From positions 1 to 64,000 of the forward strand of contig OZ237758.1 of NCBI GenBank assembly GCA_965178125.1: a stretch of DNA of 64,000 bases, written 5' to 3'. Origin of the DNA: Bilabrum cf. latius (taxonomy: Eukaryota > Bigyra: Bicosoecida > Bigyra > Bicosoecida). Shown one piece after another: positions 10,914 through 22,782 of the stretch. Below the pieces are notes generated by a model, which saw only the letters and a program-made list of their open reading frames with translations, did not search any database and had not been told where the DNA came from. How positions within the stretch are numbered: position 1 is the stretch's first letter; every line of letters starts with the position of its first letter. Both the position numbers and the translations under genes were made by a program.

Positions 10914-12770
10914 TCAGGACTTGGAACTGGATCGTGGCGACCTTACTCCTCCAAGAAGCGATACCGCAGCGGCTCCGAGCACTGCACCGGCTGCTACGCA
11001 GGCAACTGCGGCCAGCACTGAGAATGCCGGTGCAGGCGTCTTACCTCGATCTCCTTTCTCTTTCTAGGAGCCGGCAGCTTCCACTGCACTCTCTGGAACA
11101 TCGTTCTCCTACCCATCGGTGGCCCACCCGAGGCTGCGCTCCACAGCTCGCTCCCAGGTAGTAACCCTGGCCTGCCTCTCTTCCTCCTCCATGGCAGGCT
11201 TAAACTCGGCATCCAGCTCCCACTGGTCCCGCAAGTCGTCCAATGAGCTCCAGAAACCTACAGCCAAGCCGGCTGCATACGCTGCTCCCAGTGCTGTGGT
11301 TTCAATCACGGCAGGTCGCTGCACGCTACTGCCAAGTACATCGGCCTACATCTGCAGCATGGCTCCATTCACCGTCATGCCACCGTCCACACGCATAGTC
11401 AGGTCTGGGGCGCTGTCCGCCTTTTCCCCATTTCCAGTAGATGCAGCGCCGCCCTTAGCCTGCGCATCATCGGCCACATCCTGGGCCATCGCCACAGCGA
11501 GCTCCCTGGACTGGAAGCAAGTAGCCTCCAGCGCGGCCCTGCATATGTGTCCCCTGCAGCTGCCCTTGGTGAGACCCACGATGATCCCCCGTGCGTCGTC
11601 CCTCCACCTGGGAGCGAACAGGCCGCTAAAAGCAGGCACAAACACGAGGCCACCACTGTCCTCTACCTCCTCTGCCAGCTTTTGCACGTCGCTGCTGCTG
11701 GAGAAGAGCTTCAGGTTGTCCCGCATCCACTGCACAACGGAGCCGGCCTGGCTCACGCTCCCCTCCAGTCCAAATACCGCGGGCTCATCGCCGATCTTGT
11801 AAGCAACTGTTGTGAGCAGGCCGTGCGAGGACTTGACCCGCCTCTGGCCAGTGTTTCTGAGCATGAAGCAGCCCGTGCCGTACGTGTTCTTGGTTTGCCC
11901 CGGCTCGAAACACGCCTGCCCGAAGAGCGCCGCCTGCTGGTCCCCGAGTATGCCAGCCAGGGGCACGCCCTCCAGGAACTTGCTCGCCTTGGTGCCGTTC
12001 TGTCGCTCCTGCCTGCTCAGCCCCGCCTCGTCAGGACCCGTCCAGACGTCGCAGTCCGCGTACGTCTCTGAGGAGGAGACGATCTAGGGCAGCATGCGCA
12101 TGGGCACGTCGAAGTGCCCGCATAGGTCCTTTGCCCAATCTAGCGTATCTAGGTCCATCAGTAGTGTGCGGGATGCATTTGTCACATCTGTGATGTGCCG
12201 CCCCTTCCCTGGACCGCCAGTGAGGCACCAGGCGAGCCACGAATCGATCGTCCCAAATACTGCCTTGCCACCCTCGGCCTTTTCGCGTAGACCGTCCGTG
12301 TGATCAAGCAGCCACTTCAATTTGGGACCGCTGAAGTACGGAACAATGGGCAGCCCTGTCCTCGCTGCCAGCGAGTCGCGGCCACCAAGCTCCTTCGAAA
12401 CGGTCTGGCAGATCTTCGCAGCTCGCGTGTCCATCCACACGACAGCCCTTGTCAGCGGCTCTCCCGTGTCTGGGTTCCACACCAAGGTCGTCTCTCTCTA
12501 ATTTGTAATGCCGATTGCGGCAAGGTCGGCGGCAACAGCGTTTGCTTTTTGCATGCACGCAACCACAACTTGAAGGGTCCGCGCCAGGATCTCAAGTGCA
12601 TCGTGTTCAACGTGCCCCTCGGCGGTAGTGTGCTGCGTATGCTCCTCATGAGCAGATGCAACGATGCTACCTTTCTTGTCGAATAGAATGAACCTAGTCG
12701 AGGTAGTGCCCTGGTCAATTGATCCGACGTACGTCGACGTTGAGCCGGACCTTCGTGATGCAGCAGCCAT
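10914..12770 (-). CDS. GK: Glycerol kinase with C-terminal membrane anchor
   Basis: Phosphorylates glycerol to sn-glycerol 3-phosphate using ATP (FGGY kinase family). The 618-residue protein begins MAAASRRSG, then [11 protein letters not shown] (phosphate-binding loop), [91 protein letters not shown] and [22 protein letters not shown]. Two of its five UAGs (12500-12498 and 11348-11346) sit on glutamines conserved across the family and help define the code. The usual VWQDTR is VWMDTR here. After the kinase domain, about 24 hydrophobic residues ([20 protein letters not shown]...) precede a basic end, suggesting tail-anchoring as in some animal glycerol kinases. It is divergent from the aminotransferase across 256 bp. 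Confidence 0.95.
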
Positions 12771-13026
12771 TTTTCGAGCTCTTTTCCGCAGTATCCTGTG
12801 ACAACACAATCAGCACACGTAAAATGAAACCAAAGAAGACCAATATGCGTCAACTACCTTGTATAAGCTCCTTCAGTACCTCGCAGAATTAATTGGACGA
12901 TGGGTTCAAGATCGGCAAGATCAAATGTGACGAGTGCGAGTTGGGCGCCGCGCGTTTGTTTTTGGTTCCGCAGAATGAGGTGCAAAAGATCTACTTCTCT
13001 TCGCCTCGCTGCCAAGGGTCAGTCAC

Positions 13027-14601
13027 ATGTTCCGAAGATTTGGCGCCGTTTCAAAACTATTTTCTACTCGATCTGCCGTGGCGCACCACAGCCGCGGCTG
13101 TGGTCGAGCATTGCTTCAGCGCAGAACCCTGCTGACGCTCGATAATCTCAACCCCCACATCAAGGAGGCATAGTACGCAGTTAGGGGAGAGATCGTGATT
13201 CGAGCGGGTTAGCACGAGGCAGCATTGGCCAAAGGAGGCTCAAACGCTGATTCGCTACCCTTTGATGAGGTTGTGTACTGCAACATTGGGAATCCTCAGC
13301 AGCTGGGGCAGCCGCCAGTCACGTTTCCAAGGCAAGTCCTGGCGCTCTGCTCGCTGCCGGGACTAACAACTGACGAGCGAGTGAAAGGACTCGGAATGTT
13401 TCCCGATGATGCTGTGGCTCGGGCCAGCAAGTACCTGAGCCAGATCCCGGGCGGTACTGGAGCATACTCGCACTCTCAGGGTGTCCACATTGTGCGTGAA
13501 GAGGTCGCCGAATTCATTGATGAGCGCGATGGCACTCCGCAAGGATCTTGTGACCCCGATAAGATTTTCCTGACGGACGGGGCCTCCCCCGCGGTGCAGA
13601 TGCTTCTTCGCTCCATGATTTCCTCTCCATCGGACGGTGTCATGATCCCCATCCCACAGTACCCCCTCTACAGCGCTGCCATTGCACTATGCGGCGGGTC
13701 TCAAGTGCCGTACTATCTGGACGAGGCGAGCAACTGGGGCACCCCGGTGAGCGAGCTGGAGGGAGCCTTCGAGCAGGCCAAGGCTAAGGGGGTGCAGCCC
13801 AGGGCCGTGGCCGTGATCAACCCAGGGAATCCCACTGGGGGCGTGCTGCCCAGGGATGGAGTGGCGGAGATAATAGACTTCTGCAGGCGGCGGGAGCTTG
13901 TTTTGCTTGCGGACGAGGTGTACCAGGAGAACGTGTGGGCCGAGGGCAAGGAGTTCCACTCCTTCCGCAAGGTGGCTCTCGAGGAACAGGCCGCGGGGGA
14001 CAGACAGGGGCAGGCACCGCTGCAGCTGGCATCCTTTCATTCCGTGTCAAAGGGTTTTTACGGCGAGTGCGGCAGGCGGGGCGGGTACGCCCAGCTGCAG
14101 GGCTTCCCCGATGATGTGGTGGCTGAGCTGTACAAGCTGGCTAGCATTTCCCTGTGCAGCAATGTGGAGGGGCAGCTCATGATGGGACTCATGTGCAGGC
14201 CGCCCAAGGAGGGGGAGCCATCGTCACGACTGTACGAGCAAGAGAAGCTGGACTTGCTGGACTCGCTGCGGCGGAGGGCGGGCATGCTCGTGCGGGCGTT
14301 CGAGACCATGGACGGCGTGGAGTGCGCGCCGCCGGAGGGAGCTCTGTACGCATTCCCGACAATCAAGCTTCCAGAAGGAGCCGTCAAGGCCGCCGAAGCC
14401 AAGGGCAAGGCTCCTGATGCATTCTACTGCCTCGAGCTGCTCGACAAGACCGGCATCGTGGCGGTACCGGGCAGTGGCTTTGGCCAGAAGGAAGGCACCT
14501 TCCACTTGAGGACAACAATCTTGCCACCAGAGGACAAGATGGATAGGGTCACAAAGGCAATGGCAGACTTCCATGCGAGCTTTTTGGCGGAGCACCAGTG
14601 A
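13027..14601 (+). CDS. Alanine aminotransferase, mitochondrial type
   Basis: PLP enzyme interconverting alanine + 2-oxoglutarate and pyruvate + glutamate. 524 residues. The start at ATG 13027 gives a basic, Ser-rich presequence (MFRRFGAVSKLFSTRSAVAH) typical of mitochondrial import, then LDNLNPHIKEA-Q-YAVRGEIV, CNIGNPQQLGQPPVTFPRQVLAL, the NPGNPTGG motif, LADEVYQENVW and SFHSVSKGFYGECGRRGGY with the PLP lysine. It ends LRTTILPPEDKM...EHQ at TGA. Two UAGs (13171 and 13210) lie in the N-terminal part; without them the gene would lose its presequence and first helix. No introns. Confidence 0.95.
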
Positions 14602-14727
14602 GTTGATAGATTCCACAAAAACAGACACTCTCGTTCGCTGTACCAATAGTCTGTGTCCCGTTCAAGCACAACCATAAAGTATGCACCGTGCGGTCCTTAT
14701 TGGCACCAAATGCAACCAGAAACCAGC

Positions 14728-15206
14728 TCAGGCGGTGATGTTGCGGGGCTGGATGTCGACGCCGGGCTCCAGCTTGATGTTCGTGAGCTTCTGCACGAGG
14801 TCCTTGGGGGCAGTCGTGTCGACAATGCGCTTGTGGATCCTCATGGTGAAGCGGTCCCAGGTCTGGGTACCGTTGCCACCGGGGGACTTCCGGGTGGTGA
14901 TCTGCAGCTGCTTGGTAGGCAGGCGCACGGGTCCGGTTGCCTTCAGGCCCAGCTTCTTGCACTGGTCCTTGAGGCGGGCGCACACTGCGGTAAAATACAA
15001 GTAGAGCAATACAATTCGTTGTGACTGGGTGGCCCTGAACGAATGATTCAGTCATCCGAGGCAATAACTCCTAGGGCTCTCGTCGCTGGTCTGGAAAGTG
15101 TCTCACTGGTCTCGAGCTTGGCAACCTCAGTGCTCTGGAGCGTGAACCTGATCTTGCTCACGTCCGCCCTCCCGGGCTGGTAGACATCCTTCTTTGCGGC
15201 AGCCAT
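14728..15206 (-). CDS. RPS20: 40S ribosomal protein S20 (uS10)
   Basis: Structural protein of the small ribosomal subunit. Two exons: 15206-15107 and 14984-14728, joined by a 122-bp intron (GTGAGA donor, CGCAG acceptor). The 118-residue product starts MAAAKKDVYQPGRAD, continues KIRFTLQSTEVAKLE and CARLKDQCKKLGLKATGPVR, then LPTKQLQITTRKSPGGNGTQ, TWDRFTMRIHKRIVD and LEPGVDIQPRNITA before TGA. Length matches other eukaryotic S20 proteins (about 119). No UAG, as might be expected of a very highly expressed gene. The upstream region has repeated CGAAC/GTTCG motifs. Confidence 0.96.
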
Positions 15207-15526
15207 ATTGGAATTGGGTTGCGATTTGTGTGGATCGAGGGCTGCGAACGAATGAACGGAACCTTGTGTCTCGAAGAGGAGGCATACAAATTGCAAATGG
15301 AAAACATTTAGCAGATAGTAGAAGTCCAAGCTCACCACCGAGAACTCCCGGCAACAATTACCTGAATCCGAAGTATGCTTTTGTTGACTGGTCGGGCGAT
15401 CGGATCGCGTCTGCACGAACGTTCGATATACCTTGAACGAACCTACCAAACTGTTGTACGATGAGCGGAAGCAGAGCAAAGACACACAGTGCAAAGGTAT
15501 ACTGGAGATTTTCTGAAACCAGGAAT
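15207..15526. other. Intergenic region with RPS20 promoter
   Basis: 320 bp between the RPS20 start and the 3' end of the giant repeat-protein gene. It holds several CGAAC or GTTCG elements (for example GAACGTTCGATATACC near 15418 and CGAACGAATGAACGG near 15244) that could be promoter elements. No further gene seen. Confidence 0.4.
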
Positions 15527-18500
15527 TCAATGCAAAGTTGTCATGCGGACCTGTGATCGGATCCCGTATCGTGCCCCGCCCGGCCCCCACACCTCTGCTG
15601 TCCCATCAGGGTCGGCCGGTGGCAGACTGGGGCGTCGACCTCGGTGTCCCTCGGGCCGCAGGGGTGGTTCGGGTCCGAACGACTCTGCAAAGCTGACACT
15701 ACTATCGTGGTCTTTTGGTGCATGACTTCGAGCCGCGTCCTCTTCCGCCGATCCCTACCCCGACTCAGGAGACCCAAACGTCGTGCTACCCCGATCTACT
15801 CTTTGGAGCACATCTGCCGCCCTCTAGGCCGCTAGCTGCAGCTGGCGCTGGAGCCTGCGCTGGTGGGCCGAACCAGTGCGGGCGAGTCCCCTGGGCTACT
15901 GGACGGGTGCCTCTCTGTGAATGCTGGCCACACTCCCCTCGAGTGAATCTGCCTCGTGCTCCTGCTTGCTCTCTCCCTAGCTGCTGCCCCCGCCCCGCTA
16001 GTGGGATGCATGAGCCTTGCTGTGAAGGCTCCCACTCGCCCCCAGCTGCCCAGCGGGGTCCTCCGGAAGCAGCACGCCGCCCTGATGCCATGCAGCCGCG
16101 CCGCCGCGGCTTGCCCCACGGCGCTGCCCTTGGGCCCGATCGCCGGGCCGCTGGTGCACGGCTCTCTTTTGCATGGGGCTGAACGGTGGTGCACGGCCTC
16201 TGCTCTGGCTTGCAGAACCAGCGCCAGTGTCAGATCGAGCGGCTGCTATTCCCCGAGTGCGTTCTACTTCTGAACGCGGCCCCGTTGTGCGTGACGGTCG
16301 TCGCTCTGCATACGATGCCCCTCCCATCCCCCCAGCGGGCCCCGCCAGCACTCCGATGTCGCCTGTGTCTGCAAGCCCGGCGTCTCGGAGGGCTCGGTCG
16401 AGGGAAATGGCGGCACGGCGCACCTGTCGCGGCATGTGCGGCTGCATGTGCGGGTCTGCGGCTAGCCGTTGCAACTCCAAGGCGTGTTCCACCACACGGT
16501 CCTTGTGTTTCTCCTGGGCGCGATGGCTAGCACCAGGTCTGGCAGACCCATGGGCGGCTCGCCCCCGGCCAGTGGGCCCGGCAGCACGATTGCGGCGGCC
16601 CCCATCGGACTCCCGCAGCAACGAGCGCTCTTCCGCCTGCAGTGCTGCATCAAGTGCCTGCAACGCATCCTACTCTTCGGGGGTGCGATGCTGATGCTGT
16701 AGAGGCTGCTGCGGACGATCCACCATGTCCCCGCTCTGCCTCCCTGCGGCGACTCGGGCCTGCTCCAGTTGCCTCAAGGGCACAGCCTCACCTTGGTCGT
16801 CTGCAGTGGCTGCATGCCGCCCACCAGATGGGATCTGCAGGCCGGGAATCAGACGGGATAGTGCTGCAAGAGCCGCTGCAGCTGGTCCGCGCCCCCGACC
16901 GGCCGACCTGCCACCAGGGCTTGTTTGGGCAGCGATCATCGACTGCTATCCAATGATGTGCGGCTGCAGCTGGGCATCGTGTGACGGCTGCTGGGCATCG
17001 CGTGACGGCTGCTGGGCATCGCGTGACGGCTGCTGGGCATCGCGTGACGGCTGCTGGGCATCGCGTGACGGCTGCTGGGCATCGCGTGACGGCTGCTACC
17101 TGTCGTGGTGTGGCTGATTGGCATCGCGTTGCTGCTGCTATACTAGCAATTGATCGTTGGGCTGCACTCGCGATTGACCATAGGGCTGCACCCCACGAAC
17201 TACCCACGTGTCCCGTGAAATATCCGCCTCGCGCGAGCTGGCGGCTGAGGCTTCTTTGCTACTGCCGTGGTCTCCTGGCGACACATTCGCTCCTGTCCGA
17301 CCTGCTGCTCCAAGCAGCATGCTGGAGATACCAACGAGGCGAACCACCTCCCTGTGCTGGTCCTGTGCAGTCATCTCGGACTCTAGTGCGGCAGGGCGGG
17401 TTGTTGCAGCATGTTGCTACCGCACATAGCCGACGTCACCCTCCTCGGTGACTTCTGCCGGAGAAGTGCCGAGCACCTGCAATGGCGCGTTCACGTGTAC
17501 TTCCGAACCTTGCGCTGAAACATCAGATGCAGCAGCACGGTGGGCAGTAAGGCGTGCACCAGGGCTGGGCTGGGGCGATTCTGTGGCATCGGATGGTTTG
17601 AGACGCAGCTTGCCGCTGCTGCTGGCTCCAACCCAGTCGTTTGGAGCTTCGTTCGTTGCGTGAACGGTCGATTGCAGCCCGAAGTCAGGATCAAGATGCA
17701 CATGCATGCGAGACGACCGGCGGCTGCTGCTGCTAGCCTCAACCCCTGGCTGGGTGCTTGCAGTTGCACTGACTCGCATGGATGGGAACTGGCCGCCGGT
17801 CCTCGGCACCACAGCGGCTCGAGCAGCTGCAGCCATCGCCTCAAACCGCCTGCCTCGGGGGCTCCTCAGCTGAGGAGAGCCTGGACCAGTCCTCGCCACA
17901 GACGCTGGGCTGCCAATTAATGAGCTGGTCTGAGATCCCCCGGATCGTGTCTGTCTCCCTGATAGTACCAGTGCAGTGCTGTGAGGCATGCTGCTGTGGG
18001 CTGCCAAGAGAAGATTCTGCTGGCTGTAGGAGTCGCTCGCAGGCGATTTGGCTCGCTTCGGGCTCCAGGGCGCGGCTCGGCCAGGTGGACCTGCACGAAG
18101 AGCCACAGCTCGCTCGCGGCTGAGCACTGCAGCTTCGTGCGGGGGAGGCAGCCTCGGGGGAGCAGGTCTACTTGCGACAGCCGATAATTGATCCTGGGAG
18201 CTTTGATCATTCGAGTTCGATAGCTGTGCCTACCCGGCAATCCCCCTCGCAGCGAACTGACTCAGCCTCTTCTCCCACTCCTACTTGCCGACTACAGCGG
18301 CAACAGCCCGCAGAGTGTTCAGTCGCTGCTAACGCTCTTGCCGCAACAGCTCCTGCAGCTGCCTCACGCGACCCTGCACACCATTGCTCGGGCTCGACTC
18401 TGCCAAAATACTAGTGGATCCAGCAGAGGACGGCTTCTCGGGCTTCCTCGGTGCAGCCTTGGGAGATCCAGCAGAGGACGGCTTCTCGGGCTTGCTCGGT

Positions 18501-21500
18501 GCAGCCTTGGGAGATCCAGCAGAGGACGGCTTCTCGGGCTTGCTCGGTGCAGCCTTGGGAGATCCAGCAGAGGACGGCTTCTCGGGCTTGCTCGGTGCAG
18601 CCTTGGGAGATCCAGCAGAGGACGGCTTCTCGGGCTTCCTCGGTGCAGCCTCGGGAGATCCAGCAGAGGACGGCTTCTCGGGCTTGCTCGGTGCAGCCTT
18701 GGGAGATCCAGCAGAGGACGGCTTCTCGGGCTTGCTCGGTGCAGCCTTGGGAGATCCAGCAGAGGACGGCTTCTCGGGCTTGTTCGGTGCAGCCTTGGGA
18801 GATCCAGCAGAGGACGGCTTCTCGGGCTTGCTCGGTGCAGCCTTGGGAGATCCAGCAGAGGACGGCTTCTCGGGCTTGCTCGGTGCAGCCTTGGGAGATC
18901 CAGCAGAGGACGGCTTCTCGGGCTTGCTCGGTGCAGCCTTGGGAGATCCAGCAGAGGACGGCTTCTCGGGCTTGCTCGGTGCAGCCTTGGGAGATCCAGC
19001 AGAGGACGGCTTCTCGGGCTTCCTTGGTGCAGCCTTGGGAGATCCAGCAGAGGACGGCTTCTCGGGCTTGCTCGGTGCAGCCTTGGGAGATCCAGCAGAG
19101 GACGGCTTCTCGGGCTTGCTCGGTGCAGCCTTGGGAGATCCAGCAGAGGACGGCTTCTCGGGCTTGCTCGGTGCAGTCTTGGGAGATCCAGCAGAGGACG
19201 GCTTCTCGGGCTTGCTCGGTGCAGCCTTGGGAGATCCAGCAGAGGACGGCTTCTCGGGCTTGCTCGGTGCAGCCTTGGGAGATCCAGCAGAGGACGGCTT
19301 CTCGGGCTTGCTCGGTGCAGCCTTGGGAGATCCAGCAGAGGACGGCTTCTCGGGCTTGCTCGGTGCAGCCTTGGGAGATCCAGCAGAGGACGGCTTCTCG
19401 GGCTTGCTCGGTGCAGCCTTGGGAGATCCAGCAGAGGACGGCTTCTCGGGCTTGCTCGGTGCAGCCTTGGGAGATCCAGCAGAGGACGGCTTCTCGGGCT
19501 TGCTCGGTGCAGCCTTGGGAGATCCAGCAGAGGACGGCTTCTCGGGCTTGCTCGGTGCAGCCTTGGGAGATCCAGCAGAGGACGGCTTCTCGGGCTTCCT
19601 CGGTGCAGCCTTGGGAGATCCAGCAGAGGACGGCTTCTCGGGCTTGCTCGGTGCAGCCTTGGGAGATCCAGCAGAGGACGGCTTCTCGGGCTTGCTCGGT
19701 GCAGCCTTGGGAGATCCAGCAGAGGACGGCTTCTCGGGCTTGCTCGGTGCAGCCTTGGGAGATCCAGCAGAGGACGGCTTCTCGGGCTTCCTCGGTGCAG
19801 CCTTGGGAGATCCAGCAGAGGACGGCTTCTCGGGCTTGCTCGGTGCAGCCTTGGGAGATCCAGCAGAGGACGGCTTCTCGGGCTTGCTCGGTGCAGCCTT
19901 GGGAGATCCAGCAGAGGACGGCTTCTCGGGCTTGCTCGGTGCAGCCTTGGGAGATCCAGCAGAGGACGACTTCTCGGGCTTGCTCGGTGCAGCCTTGGGA
20001 GATCCAGCAGAGGACGGCTTCTCGGGCTTGCTCGGTGCAGCCTTGGGAGATCCAGCAGAGGACGGCTTCTCGGGCTTGCTCGGTGCAGCCTTGGGAGATC
20101 CAGCAGAGGACGGCTTCTCGGGCTTCCTCGGTGCAGCCTTGGGAGATCCAGCAGAGGACGGCTTCTCGGGCTTGCTCGGTGCAGCCTTGGGAGATCCAGC
20201 AGAGGACGGCTTCTCGGGCTTGCTCGGTGCAGCCTTGGGAGATCCAGCAGAGGACGGCTTCTCGGGCTTGCTCGGTGCAGCCTTGGGAGATCCAGCAGAG
20301 GACGGCTTCTCGGGCTTCCTTGGTGCAGTCTTGGGAGATCCAGCAGAGGACGGCTTCTCGGGCTTGCTTGGTGCAGTCTTGGGAGATCCAGCAGAGGACG
20401 GCTTCTCGGGCTTGCTCGGTGCAGCCTTGGGAGATCCAGCAGAGGACGGCTTCTCGGGCTTGCTCGGTGCAGCCTTGGGAGATCCAGCAGAGGACGGCTT
20501 CTCGGGCTTCCTCGGTGCAGCCTTGGGAGATCCAGCAGAGGACGGCTTCTCGGGCTTGCTCGGTGCAGCCTTGGGAGATCCAGCAGAGGACGGCTTCTCG
20601 GGCTTGCTCGGTGCAGCCTTGGGAGATCCAGCAGAGGACGGCTTCTCGGGCTTGCTCGGTGCAGTCTTGGGAGATCCAGCAGAGGACGGCTTCTCGGGCT
20701 TGCTCGGTGCAGCCTTGGGAGATCCAGCAGAGGACGGCTTCTCGGGCTTCCTCGGTGCAGCCTCGGGAGATCCAGCAGAGGACGGCTTCTCGGGCTTCCT
20801 CGGTGCAGCCTCGGGAGATCCAGCAGAGGACGGCTTCTCGGGCTTGCTCGGTGCAGCCTTGGGAGATCCAGCAGAGGACGGCTTCTCGGGCTTCCTCGGT
20901 GCAGCCTTGGGAGATCCAGCAGAGGACGGCTTCTCGGGCTTCCTCGGTGCAGCCTTGGGAGATCCAGCAGAGGACGGCTTCTCGGGCTTGCTCGGTGCAG
21001 CCTTGGGAGATCCAGCAGAGGACGGCTTCTCGGGCTTCCTCGGCGGGGCGCCTGCCTTGGGCGATGCTGGAGCAGGCTTCTTCGGCGTGGCGCCTGCCTT
21101 GGGCGATGCCGGAGCAGGCTTCATCGGCGTGGCGTCTGCCTTGGGCGATGCCGGAGCAGGCTTCCTCGGCGGGGCGCCTGCCTTGGGCGATGCCGGAGCA
21201 GGCTTCTTCGGCGGGGCGCCTGCCTTGGGCGATGCCGGAGCAGGCTTCTTCGGCGTGGCGTCTGCCTTGGGCGATGCCGGAGCAGGCTTCTTCGGCGTGG
21301 CGTCTGCCTTGGGCGATGCCGGAGCAGGCTTCTTCGGCGGGGCGCCTACCTTGGGCGATGCCGGAGCAGGCTTCTTCGGCGGGGCGCCTGCCTTGGGCGA
21401 TGCCGGAGCAGGCTTCTTCGGCGGGGCGCCTGCCTTGGGCGATGCCGGAGCAGGCTTCTTCGGCGGGGCGCCTGCCTTGGGCGATGCCGGAGCAGGCTTC

Positions 21501-22357
21501 TTCGGCGGGGCGCCTGCCTTGGGCGATGCCGGAGCAGGCTTCTTCGGCGGGGCGCCTGCCTTGGGCGATGCTGGAGCAGGCTTCTTCGGCGGGGCGCCTG
21601 CCTTGGGCGATGCTGGAGCAGGCTTCTTCGGCGTGGTGCCTGCCTTGGGCGATGCTGGAGCAGGCTTCTTCGGCGGGGCGCCTGCCTTGGGCGATGCCGG
21701 AGCAGGCTTCTTCGGCGGGGCGCCTGCCTTGGGCGATGCCGGAGCAGGCTTCTTCGGCGGGGCGCCTGCCTTGGGCGATGCTGGAGCAGGCTTCCTCGGC
21801 GGGGCGCCTGCCTTGGGCGATGCCGGAGCAGGCTTCTTCGGCGGGGCGCCTGCCTTGGGCGATGCCGGAGCAGGCTTCTTCGGCGGGGCGCCTGCCTTGG
21901 GCGATGCCGGAGCAGGCTTCTTCGGCGGGGCGCCTGCCTTGGGCGATGCCGGAGCAGGCTTCTTCGGCGGGGCGCCTGCCTTGGGCGATGCCGGAGCAGG
22001 CTTCTTCGGCGGGGCGCCTGCCTTGGGCGATGCTGGAGCAGGCTTCTTCGGCGGGGCGCCTGCCTTGGGCGATGCCGGAGCAGGCTTCTTCGGCGGGGCG
22101 CCTGCCTTGGGCGATGCCGGAGCAGGCTTCTTCGGCGGGGCGCCTGCCTTGGGCGATGCCGGAGCAGGCTTCTTCGGCGGGGCGCCTGCCTTGGGCGATG
22201 CTGGTTTCGCCGGGGCTTTAGGCCGTTTATTGCTAGTTTTAGTACTACTGGGTGGCATTGGGGGGGCTTTACTGCCGCCAGCCTTTGGTACAGGTTGTTT
22301 GGATCCTATTTTACTGCTTGGCGCACTCGCTTTTGGAGGGCCGGGTTTTCCTGGCAT
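15527..22357 (-). CDS. Giant Lys/Pro/Ala-rich repeat protein with SPKA/SPKK-like motifs
   Basis: With UAG as Gln the frame is open from ATG 22357-22355 to TGA 15529-15527, 2276 residues; under the standard code it would be many fragments. Order: a basic start (MPGKPGPPKASAPSSK), about 27 copies of a 14-residue unit (PKKPAPASPKAGAP), about 55 copies of a 16-residue unit (KPEKPSSAGSPKAAPS), a linker with coiled-coil-like QELLRQER-Q-QRL, then about 850 residues of Ser/Arg/Gln-rich disorder including six QQPSRDA units. About 14 UAGs all lie after the repeats. The SPK motifs resemble histone H1 tails and CDK sites, suggesting chromatin or cytoskeletal binding, but no folded domain was recognised. 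Confidence 0.7.
16975..17100. repeat. 21-bp tandem repeat inside the giant protein gene
   Basis: Six copies of GGCTGCTGGGCATCGCGTGAC (21 bp; minus strand encodes QQPSRDA). The array is in frame with the host CDS. Confidence 0.85.
18415..21048. repeat. 48-bp coding minisatellite (about 55 copies)
   Basis: Near-identical 48-bp units beginning GATCCAGCAGAGGACGGCTT. Substitutions are few and mostly change one residue (Ser/Arg/Asn before KPEKP; Ala/Thr in KAAP). The unit is a multiple of 3, so four of six frames have no stop over 4 kb. Only the minus frame connects to non-repetitive coding sequence. Confidence 0.95.
21048..22203. repeat. 42-bp coding minisatellite (about 27 copies)
   Basis: Units of 42 bp containing GGCGATGCCGGAGCAGGCTT; the minus strand encodes PKKPAPASPKAGAP. 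Variants in the first copies (GDAGAGFIGV-type in antisense; ADATPMKPAP in sense) suggest older repeats at the junction with the 48-bp array. Confidence 0.95.
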
Positions 22358-22782
22358 TATGAAAGGCAACCCGCAGCTTTCTAGTAGATACCTACGGTAT
22401 TGACAAATATGCTGAGGCACTCAAGATATATAGACGAAAAATATCCAAGTCTTAACTTTGCACTCCAAAGATGCCATGCAGCGGTATTGTCACAATCCCA
22501 CCGAACACCATTCTCACACCTTCCCGCCAATGTTCCAATCAATTGCTACGAAAACAGTTAGTGGATCAGGTTATGAATCTCACAGAATGATCCGTTTCAA
22601 TGCTGTGTGGGTCACATCGCATGGATGGATTCACTGCATGGTCGCGCCATCAGGCTCTAGACAACGGACACACGTTTACAGATTGTACAAGTAGAAGACG
22701 TCGGATAAAATCCAGCAAGTACTTTGCACGCTTTGCTAGTTGTTGCGTATACGTTTGATCCTATAGTTTGAGCCTGAAACAG
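22358..22782. other. Divergent intergenic region
   Basis: 425 bp between the ATGs of two divergent genes, more AT-rich than its surroundings. No conserved ORF, RNA gene or repeat was recognised; it likely holds both promoters. Confidence 0.4.

Noticed and set aside
7945-12500. UAG as Leu, Tyr or Trp
   Set aside because: Sites such as ITN-x-RET, x-LFGIVQGG and LAL-x-YHPDK are Gln in the families concerned; Leu, Tyr or Trp would be abnormal there.
18338-22403. Three plus-strand ORFs of 1250-1350 codons over the minisatellites
   Set aside because: They exist only because the 42- and 48-bp units are multiples of three. They do not connect to non-repetitive coding sequence, whereas the minus frame does on both sides.
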